DNA of 64,000 nt. It comes from Tragulus kanchil. Its lineage: Eukaryota > Chordata > Mammalia > Artiodactyla > Tragulidae. The stretch is from contig JAIOJX010000027.1 in NCBI GenBank assembly GCA_022376925.1, positions 16,509,471 to 16,573,470 on the forward strand. Direction: 5' to 3'. Position 1 is the first letter of the stretch, and the number at the start of each line of letters is the position of its first letter. Both the position numbers and the translations under genes were made by a program. Positions 45,691 to 56,361 of this stretch are shown here, piece after piece. The notes beneath the pieces are model-generated. The model had not been told where the DNA came from, did no database searches, and saw only the letters and a program-made list of their open reading frames with translations.

Positions 45691-45717
45691 TTTGTTTTAA
45701 ATGTGCTGATGTATGTC

Positions 45718-45982
45718 ACTTGTGTTATTGTTTCCTTGTGGCTGCGTGGGGGCGGTCGCTGGTCGTGGTGCACGGGCTTCTTGCAGCGGTGGCTTCGCTC
45801 GTGGTGAAGCACGGTGTCCAGGGCTCAGGGGCTTGGTCGTTACTGCCCGCGGGCTCAGTCGGCGTGGTGTCTGGGCATCGTTGCCGCTCGGCCTAGGGCC
45901 TCTTCGCTAAGCAGGGATCGCGTCCGTGTCTCCTGCGTCGGCAGGCAGATCCTTAACCGCTCGGCCACCAGGGAAGTCCTTG
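45718..45982 (-). mobile_element. CHR-like SINE, full-length-like, reverse
   Basis: CTTGTGGCTGCGTGGGGGCG, CACGGGCTTCTTGCAGCGGT, GCTAAGCAGGGATCGCGTCC, GCAGATCCTTAACCGCTCGG, CCACCAGGGAAGTCC. Confidence 0.82.
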
Positions 45983-46375
45983 ACGTTTTTTGACTCAGCA
46001 TCTGTTCCACGAGATGTGATCCAAAGACTGCGTTAGACACACAGCATCCAGGGACCAGCCTCGCCTCCTGAGTCTGCGTTTTCATAAAACCTCCAGCCGC
46101 CACGCATGTGCCTCTAAATGTGAGAAGTGCTGTTTGAGCACGTCTTAAGATTTTCTTATTACATATTACGTTGTCAGGATGTAAAGGGGCACACTTCCAT
46201 TGAACATCTTTTGACATTTTCCCTAACACTTTATTATGAAACGGTTCAAATGTACGGCAAAATGGAAAGAGAGCTCTCCAGTAAGCTCCTTAGACGGTCC
46301 ACCTAGAGTCAACCGTTAAATTTTGTCCTTTCTTTTGGCCCTCAATTACTTTCTATCAAGAATTTTATATAGAGG

Positions 46376-46490
46376 GCCTTCCCTGGCAGCCCGGTGGTTA
46401 AGACTCTGAGTTCCTCCTAGAGGGGGCCGAGCTTCAGCCCCTGGTCCGGGTACTATGACCTGCATGTCACACACTGCGAAAAAAAAATCA
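46376..46490 (+). mobile_element. CHR-like SINE fragment
   Basis: GGCCTTCCCTGGCAGCCCGG, TGGTTAAGACTCTGAGTTCC and an A-run at 46480-46486. Confidence 0.75.
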
Positions 46491-46507
46491 CCAACTGCTG
46501 CTTTACT

Positions 46508-46640
46508 TGGGAATTCCCTGGCCGTTCAGTGGTCGGCACTCGGTGCTTTCGTTGGCAAGGGCTCAGGGTCTATCCCTGGAGGGGAACTCAGGTGCAGTCC
46601 AAAAGAAACAAAACAACGACAAAAACCAAAACCCGGTTTT
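46508..46640 (+). mobile_element. CHR-like SINE fragment
   Basis: GGGAATTCCCTGGCCGTTCA, GTGGTCGGCACTCGGTGCTT and the AAAAGAAACAAAACAACGAC tail. Confidence 0.75.
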
Positions 46641-47120
46641 GTAGAGAGATGCTCGTTGACGGCATGACTACGAGAAAGAATCGTGTCTTGGTAATACAGG
46701 CTCACCCTTTCTTGTAGAATCCTCGGTGAGTTTGACAAGGTTGCGCTTGGTTTGGGAATTTCTTGTGAATCAGCGAAGCCTGCTGATGGGGGTGTCGGGG
46801 ACCCTGGGACGTCACAGAGCTGGGGGCTGCTCCGTGCCGTGACCGCCGGGGCACGGGGCCTCAGTGAATTCCCCTCTGCGCGGGAAGTGGGTTCAGACCT
46901 CATCTCTAAAGTCGATTCCAACCCTGTAATTTAGGCCTATTGCAAATATTATTAGCATCACTAATTCTCAGGTGGAGACCCGGATGAACCCGTTCAGTAT
47001 TCGAATAAGAAGGAAAGCATGTGCTGGCATGGGAAAGTGATTATTTCCTAAGCTACTGAGTAAAACACAGCTGCACTGGCAGTTTTAATGCTGTCTTCTC
47101 GTCAATTTCTGTTCTCTCAG

Positions 47121-47567
47121 GAAACCTGACAGACCACGGAGCCTTCCACCATCTGGAACTCAGAACCTCGACTGCGGCTGACGGGGGCTTCTGGACCATC
47201 CAGGTGTTCTGCAGATGGAAGCATTTATCCCGCCCTTGCCAGCTGGAGCCTCGAACAGACGCACAGCCTGGGCTCCGGCTCTCACAGCCCTGAGCACAGA
47301 GGGGTCCTCTTCCAAGTGGCCAAGGGCAGTGGTTGCCGCTGAGGCCTGACTGCCACCCACAGCGCGCCGCCCCTCAGAGCCGCACTGGAGAAAGCCAAGT
47401 TCAAGACTGGACTCTCCTGACCGTTGAACTGGGATTCCAGGGGGGGGCCTTGTTCCCGTAGCCCCACCATCCCTGGAGGCATCCGCCCACCTCCATCACC
47501 CCAGGGTCTTCTTGCAAACTCAACTGCTGCGTCACTCCTCACGTTAGGAATCCTCCCCCTGACCACC
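47121..47567 (+). other. ARSG: ARSG 5' UTR portion of first coding exon
   Basis: A good acceptor (TTTCTGTTCTCTCAG) ends at 47120 and no better one lies closer to the start codon, so the exon is taken to begin at 47121. It holds 447 bases of leader. The leader contains one upstream ATG (47215) that opens a 44-codon frame ending in TGA at 47349, well before the main start. The boundary is inferred from the splice motif only. Confidence 0.6.
47215..47349 (+). other. Upstream open reading frame in ARSG leader, 44 codons
   Basis: ATG at 47215 has a moderate context (C at -3, G at +4). The frame begins MEAFIPPLPAGAS and closes with TGA at 47347-47349, 218 bases before the ARSG ATG. I do not recognise the peptide. 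If the leader is used it could lower ARSG translation. Conservation is unknown. Confidence 0.4.
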
Positions 47568-47785
47568 ATGGCCTGGCTTCTCCTCAAGGCCTTGTTGGTG
47601 GGCGTGAGTTTCCTGGGATGTCTTCGTCCTCTCATGGATTGTAGCTTCAGTGGGGAAACAAGAGACCAGAAACCGAATTTCGTGATCATTTTGGCAGATG
47701 ACATGGGGTGGGGTGACCTGGGGGCAAACTGGGCCGACGCGAAGGACACGCCCAATCTCGACAAGATGGCTGCCGAGGGAATGAG
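47568..47785 (+). CDS. ARSG: Arylsulfatase G, first coding exon
   Basis: Plus-strand exon with ATG at 47568 in an ideal context (CCACCATGG) and donor GTGAGT from 47786, leaving phase 2 (72 codons plus AG). Residues 1-17 form a hydrophobic signal peptide ([17 protein letters not shown]). Residues 36-52 read [17 protein letters not shown], the N-terminal sulfatase motif; the paired aspartates (44 and 45) bind the active-site calcium. The exon ends at EGM, where the family continues into the catalytic Cys region, which is not in this window. ARSG is a lysosomal sulfatase acting on 3-O-sulfated glucosamine of heparan sulfate, and its loss causes an Usher-like disease in people. The sequence closely follows human ARSG, including NLDKMA.EGM. 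It is single copy here. Confidence 0.95.
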
Positions 47786-47954
47786 GTGAGTCCTGGGCAC
47801 GCCAAGCCGGAGTCTCCGTGGATGTCTGACCCGGACTCTGGGGGAAGGGGGCCGTGTAAAAACGTTTATAGAGCAATTGACGGGTTCTTGTTGATTTAAT
47901 TAATTGATTGGTGAATTTGGTTTGCAGACAGTACAGCATCATGAAGAAATCCAC

Positions 47955-48010
47955 CCATCTGTCCATCCGTCCATCCATTCATCCATCCATCCATCCATCC
48001 ATCCATCCAG
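47955..48010. repeat. (CATC)n simple repeat
   Basis: About twelve CATC/CCGT units, in the ARSG intron just after the first coding exon. Confidence 0.85.
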
Positions 48011-48014
48011 TAAC

Positions 48015-48135
48015 ATGTTTTTTTGCTCCTCAGCTTGTTGTGATTTTAGTTCCCTGGTCAAAGATTGAACTTGGACTCAGGGCCCTAGCAGTGAGAACGC
48101 TGAGTCCTAACCGCTAGACTGCCAGGGTATTCTGG
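48015..48135 (-). mobile_element. CHR-like SINE fragment, reverse
   Basis: TTTTTTTGCTCCTCAGCTTG, GATTTTAGTTCCCTGGTCAA, CCTAACCGCTAGACTGCCAG. Confidence 0.75.
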
Positions 48136-48154
48136 TAACAATAATTTTGTGTGG

Positions 48155-48180
48155 TGTCTGTGTGTGTGTGTGTGTGTGTT
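48155..48180. repeat. (TG)n dinucleotide repeat
   Basis: GTCTGTGTGTGTGTGTGTGT, about ten units. Confidence 0.85.
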
Positions 48181-49008
48181 AGGGACTAGAAACAAAGGTG
48201 AACAAGATAAAAATCCTTGCCCTCAAGATCTCGTAGTGGAGACAGACTGAAAGGGAAGTACCGATTGCAGCCTAGTCCGTGAGCTTGCACCAGGAATTCC
48301 TGGAGCCTGTGGGGAGGGTCTGGACCCCAGCCTGGAGGTTTAAGGGAGAAGGTGACCTTTGGAGAGTGACTGGAAGTCAGTGGCTGACACAGAGGCCAGA
48401 GGACTTGGTTGTGAGCCGACAGGATTGACGGGTCCATTATGGCGCACTTCACTCTGAGGACTGCAAAGGGGAGGCGGGGTCCATGTCTGAACCGGTTCAG
48501 GTGTTTATGAAATTCTTCTCCAATGAGCCTTTCCCCACTTAGATTGAGAATGGTTGGCCAGCTTGCAGACGTCTGGGGGGTTTTCTTCTTGGGCCGATAT
48601 CCATCTGATTGGCCAGCGCAGATCCCTCCGGCCAGGGCTAAATTCCTGCAGTGGGGAGTCGCCCCAGCCGGCTGGTTGGGAGGGCACACGAAGGCGTGCT
48701 GGAGTCCCCCCACGTGCGTCCTCCTGCTGAGACCTTCCCCCGAGATGGGGCCCCGGGGTCCCGCATCTGCCGTCGCCCACTCTCACCCATCCTCCTCACC
48801 TCAGGCAAGGGGACGTTTGCAGGCACCCCTCCCCACTTCAGCGCTCCAGAGGCGTCTGCTGAGGAGCGGCGGAGAAGGCCCGCCCGCCCCCTGCCCGGGT
48901 CCTCCGCGCGGCCCCTCCTGGCCCATGGCTTCAGCGCTGCCTCCGCTGTTTAAGCCTCACCTATGGAGCTCGTTCTTTGTTATCGTTCAGTCGTTGAGTG
49001 TGTCCAAC
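48181..49008. other. ARSG: ARSG intron, unique sequence
   Basis: No exon with arylsulfatase similarity (for example the CxPSR motif) is visible here or elsewhere to the right in the window. A short Bov-like TATCGTTCAGTCGTTGAGTG occurs at 48979-48998. Confidence 0.5.
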
Positions 49009-49009
49009 T

Positions 49010-49245
49010 CTTTTTCACATTTAACTTTTATTTTATGTTAGAATATGGTTGATTTGCAATGTGATGTTAGTTTCAGGTGTGTAGCAAAGTGATCCAGTTG
49101 TACGTGCACATGTGTCCGTCTTTTCCAGAGTCTTCCCCATGAAGGTTATTGCAGGACGGGGCAGGGTCCCTGCGCTGTGCAGTAAGTCTTGTTGGTCGTC
49201 CGTTTGATAGTTGGGGATTCATTTCTCCTGACGCCCTTTCTGCTG
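49010..49245 (-). mobile_element. L1-like 3' end fragment, reverse
   Basis: TTTTATTTTATGTTAGAATA, TGGTTGATTTGCAATGTGAT, GTTAGTTTCAGGTGTGTAGC, AAGTCTTGTTGGTCGTCCGT. The last quarter is repeated from 50288. Confidence 0.7.
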
Positions 49246-49254
49246 TGACTCACT

Positions 49255-49640
49255 ATTGTTCAGTCGCTGAGTCGTGTCCGGCCGCACGCCAGGCGTCCCC
49301 GTCTTCACCATCTTCCAGAGCTTGCTCAAACTCACGCCCGTTGAGTCCGTGCTGCCACCCGACCGTCTCATCCTCCGTCGCCCCCTTCCCCTCCTGCCCT
49401 CAGTCTCGCCCAGCATCAGGGTCTCTTTCAGTGACTCAGCTCTTCGCATCAGGTGGCCCAAGTATTGGAGTGTCAGCTTCAGCATCAGTCCTTCCAGTGA
49501 ATATTCAGGGTTGATTTCTTCTAGGACTGACTGGTTGGATCTCCTTGCAGTCCAAGGGGTGTTCCAGAGTCCAGGGAACTCTCCACACAATTCAAAAGCG
49601 TCAGTTCTCCGACGCTCGGCCTTCTTTATGGTCCAAAGCC
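49255..49640 (-). mobile_element. BovB LINE 3' end, reverse
   Basis: CAGTCGCTGAGTCGTGTCCG, CCCCTTCCCCTCCTGCCCTC, CAGCATCAGGGTCTCTTTCA, GTATTGGAGTGTCAGCTTCA, AGTGAATATTCAGGGTTGAT and GCGTCAGTTCTCCGACGCTC. The complement reads LEGLMLKLTLQYLGHLMRRA, the C-terminal end of the BovB protein, with in-frame decay elsewhere. Confidence 0.9.
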
Positions 49641-50371
49641 CCTTCTGTTACTCCTGTCTGATGAGTTTCCCACTCGCCGTCGGGGTCCCGGCTCCCGGGG
49701 GGTCCTCAGGAAGGCACCCTTGGCTGTCTCTGGTGTCCCCAGCTTTCACCGTTGCTGCTCTCCACGGTCACTGCTTAACCAACTGACCCCAGGGTTGGGT
49801 TCAGTGGGACCACCCCCAAATTTAGGTCTACCGAGAGCCTCAGAATGTGACCCTGTTTGGGAGCAGGGTCTTCGCAAATGTCATTGGTTAAAGATCTCAG
49901 TGACGTCCTCCTTGATTTAGAGGGATCCAGAAGACAACAGCTGGCGTCCCTACAAGAAGAGAGGACACAGCAGGACGCAGAAAAGGTGAGGTGAAGATGG
50001 AGGCAGGGGAGGAAGTGACGCACCTACACCATTGGCAACTGCCAGAGGCCAGGAGAGAGGCCGGGGGCAGACGCGCCCGACGAGGTGAAGGGACCAGCCC
50101 TGCCGCCGTCTTGAGTCCAGACTTGCCGCCTCCCGAGGCGTGAGAGGGGAGCCTCTGTCCCCGCGGGCCGCCCGGCCTGGGGCTGTGGCAGCCGCAGGCG
50201 ACTGTGCACAGTGCTGCCAGCTCTGGGCTTCCGGGAGGAAGATGTCCAGTCTGTCCTTCCGCACTTGTATCCCTGCACCGGGCCTGGTGCGCTGTGCAGT
50301 AAGTCTTGTTGGTCGTCCGTTTGATAGTTGGGGATTCATTTCTCCTGACGCCCTTTCTGCTGTGACTCACT

Positions 50372-50757
50372 ATTGTTCAGTCGCTGAGTCGTGTCCGGCC
50401 GCACGCCAGGCGTCCCCGTCTTCACCATCTTCCAGAGCTTGCTCAAACTCACGCCCGTTGAGTCCGTGCTGCCACCCGACCGTCTCATCCTCCGTCGCCC
50501 CCTTCCCCTCCTGCCCTCAGTCTCGCCCAGCATCAGGGTCTCTTTCAGTGACTCAGCTCTTCGCATCAGGTGGCCCAAGTATTGGAGTGTCAGCTTCAGC
50601 ATCAGTCCTTCCAGTGAATATTCAGGGTTGATTTCTTCTAGGACTGACTGGTTGGATCTCCTTGCAGTCCAAGGGGTGTTCCAGAGTCCAGGGAACTCTC
50701 CACACAATTCAAAAGCGTCAGTTCTCCGACGCTCGGCCTTCTTTATGGTCCAAAGCC
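50372..50757 (-). mobile_element. BovB LINE 3' end, reverse (second copy)
   Basis: Duplicate of 49255-49640 from duplication 13. Confidence 0.9.
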
Positions 50758-51407
50758 CCTTCTGTTACTCCTGTCTGATGAGTTTCCCACTCGCCGTCGG
50801 GGTCCCGGCTCCCGGGGGGTCCTCAGGAAGGCACCCTTGGCTGTCTCTGGTGTCCCCAGCTTTCACCGTTGCTGCTCTCCACGGTCACTGCTTAACCAAC
50901 TGACCCCAGGGTTGGGTTCAGTGGGACCACCCCCAAATTTAGGTCTACCGAGAGCCTCAGAATGTGACCCTGTTTGGGAGCAGGGTCTTCGCAAATGTCA
51001 TTGGTTAAAGATCTCAGTGACGTCCTCCTTGATTTAGAGGGATCCAGAAGACAACAGCTGGCGTCCCTACAAGAAGAGAGGACACAGCAGGACGCAGAAA
51101 AGGTGAGGTGAAGATGGAGGCAGGGGAGGAAGTGACGCACCTACACCATTGGCAACTGCCAGAGGCCAGGAGAGAGGCCGGGGGCAGACGCGCCCGACGA
51201 GGTGAAGGGACCAGCCCTGCCGCCGTCTTGAGTCCAGACTTGCCGCCTCCCGAGGCGTGAGAGGGGAGCCTCTGTCCCCGCGGGCCGCCCGGCCTGGGGC
51301 TGTGGCAGCCGCAGGCGACTGTGCACAGTGCTGCCAGCTCTGGGCTTCCGGGAGGAAGATGTCCAGTCTGTCCTTCCGCACTTGTATCCCTGCACCGGGC
51401 CTGGTGC

Positions 51408-52044
51408 CTTGCAGACAATTCACAAGTATTTGTTCTTTGATAATTGAGTTCCAGGTGCTTTGAAACGTCACCCCAGAGTGTGCAGGTCGGATTTTTTTCC
51501 CCTCCTCCTGGGGAGAGAGTTAATTCCTCGCAGTTATCAGAGCCTCGACGGGAATGGGGTTGCCTAATGCTTACGAACTGCTGCTGCTCGCGTCGAGTGG
51601 GTTTGTGGGGAAATACCTGGCCCGTTGCCGAAACCGAGATGTGTGCGGGCCCGGGGCCTTCTCGGAGCCACCCGCGCCGGCGTGCTCAGCCCGAGCGGAA
51701 GGCAGCTCAGGGGCCAGAGGCCAACACACTTGGGGGTGCTCTCCTGTCCGCTCTTCCCCGATCAGAGCCCCATGACGGGGCCCCGGCCTGTGTCGACAGC
51801 TTCGCACTCTGCACTTTGTTGACAGGAAAGCGAGCTTCCTGTGAGGCCGGAGTTAAGTCGCTGCGGCTTCTCCCGGCCTGCCTGCTCGCTGCAGCCCGGG
51901 GGGACTCTCCGCCAGAGCGCGACTGCCAAACAGGGGCCGTGGGGCGCTGGAGAAGCTCTCTGCTGCGGCCTCCCCTTTGTGAAGGTGCTTGTCTCCCGGG
52001 ACCGTGGCCGCCCGTTCACAGAGGAGGTGGCCGCCCCGGGAGTG
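51408..52044. other. ARSG: ARSG intron, unique sequence
   Basis: No recognised exon or interspersed repeat; GC-rich in 51640-52040. Confidence 0.5.
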
Positions 52045-52155
52045 CAGTATTGGGCCTTCCTGGTGGTCTGGTGGCTGAGACCCCTCACTCTCACTGCCGG
52101 GGCGTGGGATCGATCCCTGGTCGGGGAAGTAGGATCCCACAGCGTCTGTTCAGTT
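52045..52155 (+). mobile_element. CHR-like SINE fragment
   Basis: GGGCCTTCCTGGTGGTCTGG, GATCGATCCCTGGTCGGGGA, AGTAGGATCCCACAGCGTCT. Confidence 0.75.
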
Positions 52156-52194
52156 CTTGCTCTTACCGAGGCCCAAAGCAGGTGAATCTATAAA

Positions 52195-52790
52195 AGAATG
52201 AAATCAGGCCATTTTCAGCAACAAGGATGGACCTAGAGATGATCTTACTAAGTGAAGTAAGACAGAAAAAGACAGATGCCATATGATATGACTTATAGGT
52301 GGAATCTAAAAAAAAATGATACAGATGAACTTATTTACAAAATAGAAACCGATTCGCAGATGAGGAAAACAAACTCATGGTTCCCAAGGTGGGGCGGGGA
52401 GGTGGGGAGGGATAAATTAGGAGTTTGGGATTAACAGATACACACTGCTACGCATAAAACAGGTAAACAGGAAGGACCTACTGCATAGCACAGACAGCCC
52501 TGTGCAGTATCTTGTAGTCACCTGTAATGGGAAAGATTCTGAAGGAGAATATATATAAGGGAGGGAAGGAACGGGAGTTTGAGGTCGGCAGATGCAGGCT
52601 AGTATATACATGGGATGGGTGAACAGCAAGGCCCTACGGAGGGGCACAGGGGACCCTGTTCAATGTCCTGTGACAAACAGTGGTGGAAAAGAGCATGAAG
52701 AAGAGTGAGTGTGTATGACCGCGTCACTTGGCTATACGGCAGAAAGTAACAGAACATTGTAAATCAGCTACACTATACAATAAATTTTTT
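52195..52790 (+). mobile_element. L1 LINE 3' region
   Basis: AATGAAATCAGGCCATTTTC, AGCAACAAGGATGGACCTAG, GTGAAGTAAGACAGAAAAAG, AAACTCATGGTTCCCAAGGT, CTACTGCATAGCACAGACAG and AATCAGCTACACTATACAAT follow the order of the ruminant L1 3' region, ending near a poly-T run. The second half is repeated from 53453. Confidence 0.85.
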
Positions 52791-52840
52791 TTTTTTTAGA
52801 ATTTTTTGTGTGTGTGTGGGGGTGGGGTGGGGAGGGAGGG

Positions 52841-53107
52841 GAGCGGGCGGGCCACTTCTATTGGTCTTTCATTTCTCTATTTTCATCCATCTTTGTTCTT
52901 TGGCCCGTGTGGGCCTCCTATCGCGGTGGCCTCTGTTGTCGCAGAGCACTGACTCTGGGCACATGTGCTCCAGAGCTCCGGCTCGGTAATTGGACACATG
53001 GGTCCAGCCGCTCCGCGGCACGTGGGATCTTCCCAGGCCAGGGATCAAACTGGTGCCCCCTACACTGCAAGGCAGTGTCCTTACCCACTGGACCACCAGG
53101 GAAGCCC
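52841..53107 (-). mobile_element. CHR-like SINE, full-length-like, reverse
   Basis: GGCCACTTCTATTGGTCTTT, CATCTTTGTTCTTTGGCCCG, GTCCAGCCGCTCCGCGGCAC, AGGCAGTGTCCTTACCCACT, GGACCACCAGGGAAGCCC. Confidence 0.88.
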
Positions 53108-53186
53108 TATACAATAAAATTTACCAAAAAAAATATCTCCACACACATCGTACTGTACATATACTTATATTATACCTAATGTGTCT

Positions 53187-53387
53187 CCTTCCCTGGAGGC
53201 TCAGTGGTAAAGAGTGCAGGAGATGCAGGAGACGTGGGCCCGTCCTGGGTGGGAAGCTTCCCCAGAGAAGGAAATGGCAACCCACTCCAGTATTCGTGCC
53301 TGGGAAATTCCGTGGACAAAGGCGCCCGGTGGGCAACAATCTGTGGGGTCTCAAAGAATCGGACAGGACTTAGTGACTGAGCACCAC
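53187..53387 (+). mobile_element. Bov-tA type SINE
   Basis: CTTCCCTGGAGGCTCAGTGG, GGAAATGGCAACCCACTCCA, TCAAAGAATCGGACAGGACT. Confidence 0.9.
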
Positions 53388-53923
53388 CAGCTGAAGTGTG
53401 GTAGCCGTGGTCACTGCGGTTATGAGAGACCGTGCTCCCGGCTGCGGAAAAGGGAAAACAAACTCATGGTTCCCAAGGTGGGGCGGGAGGTGGGAGGGAT
53501 AAATTAGGAGTTTGGGATTAACAGATACACACTGCTACGCATAAAACAGGTAAACAGGAAGGACCTACTGCATAGCACAGACAGCCCTGTGCAGTATCTT
53601 GTAGTCACCTGTAATGGGAAAGATTCTGAAGGAGAATATATATAAGGGAGGGAAGGAACGGAGTTTGAGGTCGGCAGATGCAGGCTAGTATATACATGGG
53701 ATGGGTGAACAGCAAGGCCCTACGGAGGGGCACAGGGGACCCTGTTCAATGTCCTGTGACAAACAGTGGTGGAAAAGAGCATGAAGAAGAGTGAGTGTGT
53801 ATGACCGCGTCACTTGGCTATACGGCAGAAAGTAACAGAACATTGTAAATCAGCTACACTATACAATAAATTTTTTTTTTTTTAGAATTTTTTGTGTGTG
53901 TGTGGGGGTGGGGTGGGGAGGGA

Positions 53924-54190
53924 GGAGCGGCGGGCCACTTCTATTGGTCTTTCATTTCTCTATTTTCATCCATCTTTGTTCTTTGGCCCGTGTGGGCCTC
54001 CTATCGCGGTGGCCTCTGTTGTCGCAGAGCACTGACTCTGGGCACATGTGCTCCAGAGCTCCGGCTCGGTAATTGGACACATGGGTCCAGCCGCTCCGCG
54101 GCACGTGGGATCTTCCCAGGCCAGGGATCAAACTGGTGCCCCCTACACTGCAAGGCAGTGTCCTTACCCACTGGACCACCAGGGAAGCCC
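53924..54190 (-). mobile_element. CHR-like SINE, reverse (second copy)
   Basis: Duplicate of 52841-53107 from duplication 14. Confidence 0.88.
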
Positions 54191-54269
54191 TATACAATAA
54201 AATTTACCAAAAAAAATATCTCCACACACATCGTACTGTACATATACTTATATTATACCTAATGTGTCT

Positions 54270-54473
54270 CCTTCCCTGGAGGCTCAGTGGTAAAGAGTGC
54301 AGGAGATGCAGGAGACGTGGGCCCCGTCCCTGGGTGGGGAAGCTTCCCCAGAGAAGGAAATGGCAACCCACTCCAGTATTCGTGCCTGGGAAATTCCGTG
54401 GACAAAGGCGCCCGGTGGGCAACAATCTGTGGGGTCTCAAAGAATCGGACAGGACTTAGTGACTGAGCACCAC
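54270..54473 (+). mobile_element. Bov-tA type SINE (second copy)
   Basis: Duplicate of 53187-53387 from duplication 14, with the fuller G/C runs. Confidence 0.9.
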
Positions 54474-54920
54474 CAGCTGAAGTGTGGTAGCCGTGGTCAC
54501 TGCGGTTATGAGAGACCGTATTGCTGCCCGCGCCTGCGATAGCAGCACCTGCCGGCTCCCGGCTGGGGCAGCGCCTGCTCCGCTCTCGCTCCTCCCAGGA
54601 GGCGCTGCTTTTGCAGGCGAAGGACTCAAGGTCAAGGCGCTGGCCCAGAGGTACTGAGCGGCTGAGTCAACATCCTCTCATCGGGTGGGAGGGGGAGTTT
54701 GCCAGGAGTGTCCTTCAAGGCCTGGGCCGGCTCGGCCAGGAAGAGAGAAGGAGGCCGTCGCAGGGCGTTGAGGCAGGAGTCGCGGCTGTCTTTCTCTCTT
54801 TGGCGCTGCCGAGGACTTCTGTGCTGTGCAGGTGGAAGTGGCCACTGAGAGACACGGGCTAGACATCACTATTTTACGTTATTTTTTTTTTAAATTTTTT
54901 TTGGGGGGGTGGGGGGGGGA

Positions 54921-55194
54921 GGCAAGGGAGCGGGCGGGTCACCTCTTTTGGTCTTTCATTTGTCTATTTTCATCCATCTTTGTTCTTTGGCCCGTGTGGG
55001 CCTCCCATCGCGGTGGCCTCTGTTGTCGCAGAGCACCGGCTCTGGGCGCATGCGCTCCAGAGCTCCGGCTCGGTGATTGGACACATGGGTCCAGCCGCTC
55101 CGCGGCACGTGGGATCTTCCCAGGCCGGGGATCGAACCGGCGCCCCTTGCACTGCAAGGCGGTGTCCTTACCCACTGGGCCACCAGAGAAGCCC
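54921..55194 (-). mobile_element. CHR-like SINE, full-length-like, reverse
   Basis: Same family and orientation as 52841-53107 but a separate insertion (GGTCACCTCTTTTGGTCTTT, GGGGATCGAACCGGCGCCCC, ACTGGGCCACCAGAGAAGCC). Confidence 0.88.
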
Positions 55195-55221
55195 TGTTTT
55201 ACATTTTTGGGTTTTTTTTCC

Positions 55222-55322
55222 CTTCTGACGCAGCTTGTGGAGTCTTAGTTTCCCAGCTAGAGATCGAATCTGGGGCCCCTGCAGTGAGAGCTTGGAGTTC
55301 TAACTGCTGGACCTCCAGGGTC
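55222..55322 (-). mobile_element. CHR-like SINE fragment, reverse
   Basis: TTCTGACGCAGCTTGTGGAG, TCTTAGTTTCCCAGCTAGAG, TCTAACTGCTGGACCTCCAG. The second copy is at 56389-56489. Confidence 0.75.
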
Positions 55323-55411
55323 CACTGATTTCTTTTCCAACCTCTCTGTGACCGATGTGATCCCCCCTGATTCCCTTATGAGCAACTATCTGCATCTGAT
55401 CTTTGGAACTC

Positions 55412-55606
55412 AGGGGCTGCCCTGGTGCTCCGACAGTAAAGGGTCTGCCTGCAATGCAGGAGAGCTGGCTTCAACCCCTGGGTCGGGACGATCCCCCGGA
55501 GAAGGGAATGGCAGCATTCTTGCCTGGAAAACCCCAGGGACAGAGGAGTCTGGTGGGCTACGCTCCACGGGGTCACGAAGAGTGGGACAGGACGGAGCAA
55601 CTGACG
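55412..55606 (+). mobile_element. Bov-tA type SINE
   Basis: GGGTCTGCCTGCAATGCAGG, GGTCGGGACGATCCCCCGGA, GAGGAGTCTGGTGGGCTACG, AGAGTGGGACAGGACGGAGC. Confidence 0.9.
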
Positions 55607-56087
55607 CTTTTGGAACCCAGGGCAGCTGGTGGTTGTTGGATGAAGCCGCTTTTCTACAAATGGGAAATGGGGACATGGAAAGGCTTTCATCAGCACCCCC
55701 AGCCCCCCTGCGATAGCGCCCCCTCCCGGCTGGGGCAGCGCCTGCTCCGCTCTCGCTCCTCCCAGGAGGCGCTGCTTTTGCAGGCGAAGGACTCAAGGTC
55801 AAGGCGCTGGCCCAGAGGTACTGAGCGGCTGAGTCAACATCCTCTCATCGGGTGGGAGGGGGAGTTTGCCAGGAGTGTCCTTCAAGGCCTGGGCCGGCTC
55901 GGCCAGGAAGAGAGAAGGAGGCCGTCGCAGGGCGTTGAGGCAGGAGTCGCGGCTGTCTTTCTCTCTTTGGCGCTGCCGAGGACTTCTGTGCTGTGCAGGT
56001 GGAAGTGGCCACTGAGAGACACGGGCTAGACATCACTATTTTACGTTATTTTTTTTTTAAATTTTTTTTGGGGGGGTGGGGTGGGGA

Positions 56088-56361
56088 GGCAAGGGAGCGG
56101 GCGGGTCACCTCTTTTGGTCTTTCATTTGTCTATTTTCATCCATCTTTGTTCTTTGGCCCGTGTGGGCCTCCCATCGCGGTGGCCTCTGTTGTCGCAGAG
56201 CACCGGCTCTGGGCGCATGCGCTCCAGAGCTCCGGCTCGGTGATTGGACACATGGGTCCAGCCGCTCCGCGGCACGTGGGATCTTCCCAGGCCGGGGATC
56301 GAACCGGCGCCCCTTGCACTGCAAGGCGGTGTCCTTACCCACTGGGCCACCAGAGAAGCCC
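56088..56361 (-). mobile_element. CHR-like SINE, reverse (second copy)
   Basis: Duplicate of 54921-55194 from duplication 15. Confidence 0.88.

Larger units (their letters stand above)
49171..51407. repeat. Direct tandem duplication 13, period 1117 bp
   Basis: Copy A is 49171-50287 and copy B is 50288-51407. By eye the copies look the same throughout. It is in the ARSG intron. Confidence 0.97.
52364..54519. repeat. Direct tandem duplication 14, period about 1086 bp
   Basis: Copy A is 52364-53452 and copy B is 53453-54519. Copy B has lost G bases close to its start (GGCGGGGAGGTGGGGAGG to GGCGGGAGGTGGGAGG). In the tail of copy A, GGGCCCGTCCTGGGTGGGAAG (53237) has lost bases present in copy B (GGCCCCGTCCCTGGGTGGGG). 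Confidence 0.97.

Noticed and set aside
47424..47567. In-frame N-terminal extension of ARSG upstream of 47568
   Set aside because: It opens with TTG, not ATG, would bury the signal peptide, and the ATG at 47568 has an ideal context and agrees with mammalian ARSG.
49219..49590. 123-codon minus-strand frame (and its copy at 50336-50707)
   Set aside because: It is reversed BovB LINE sequence, not a host gene.
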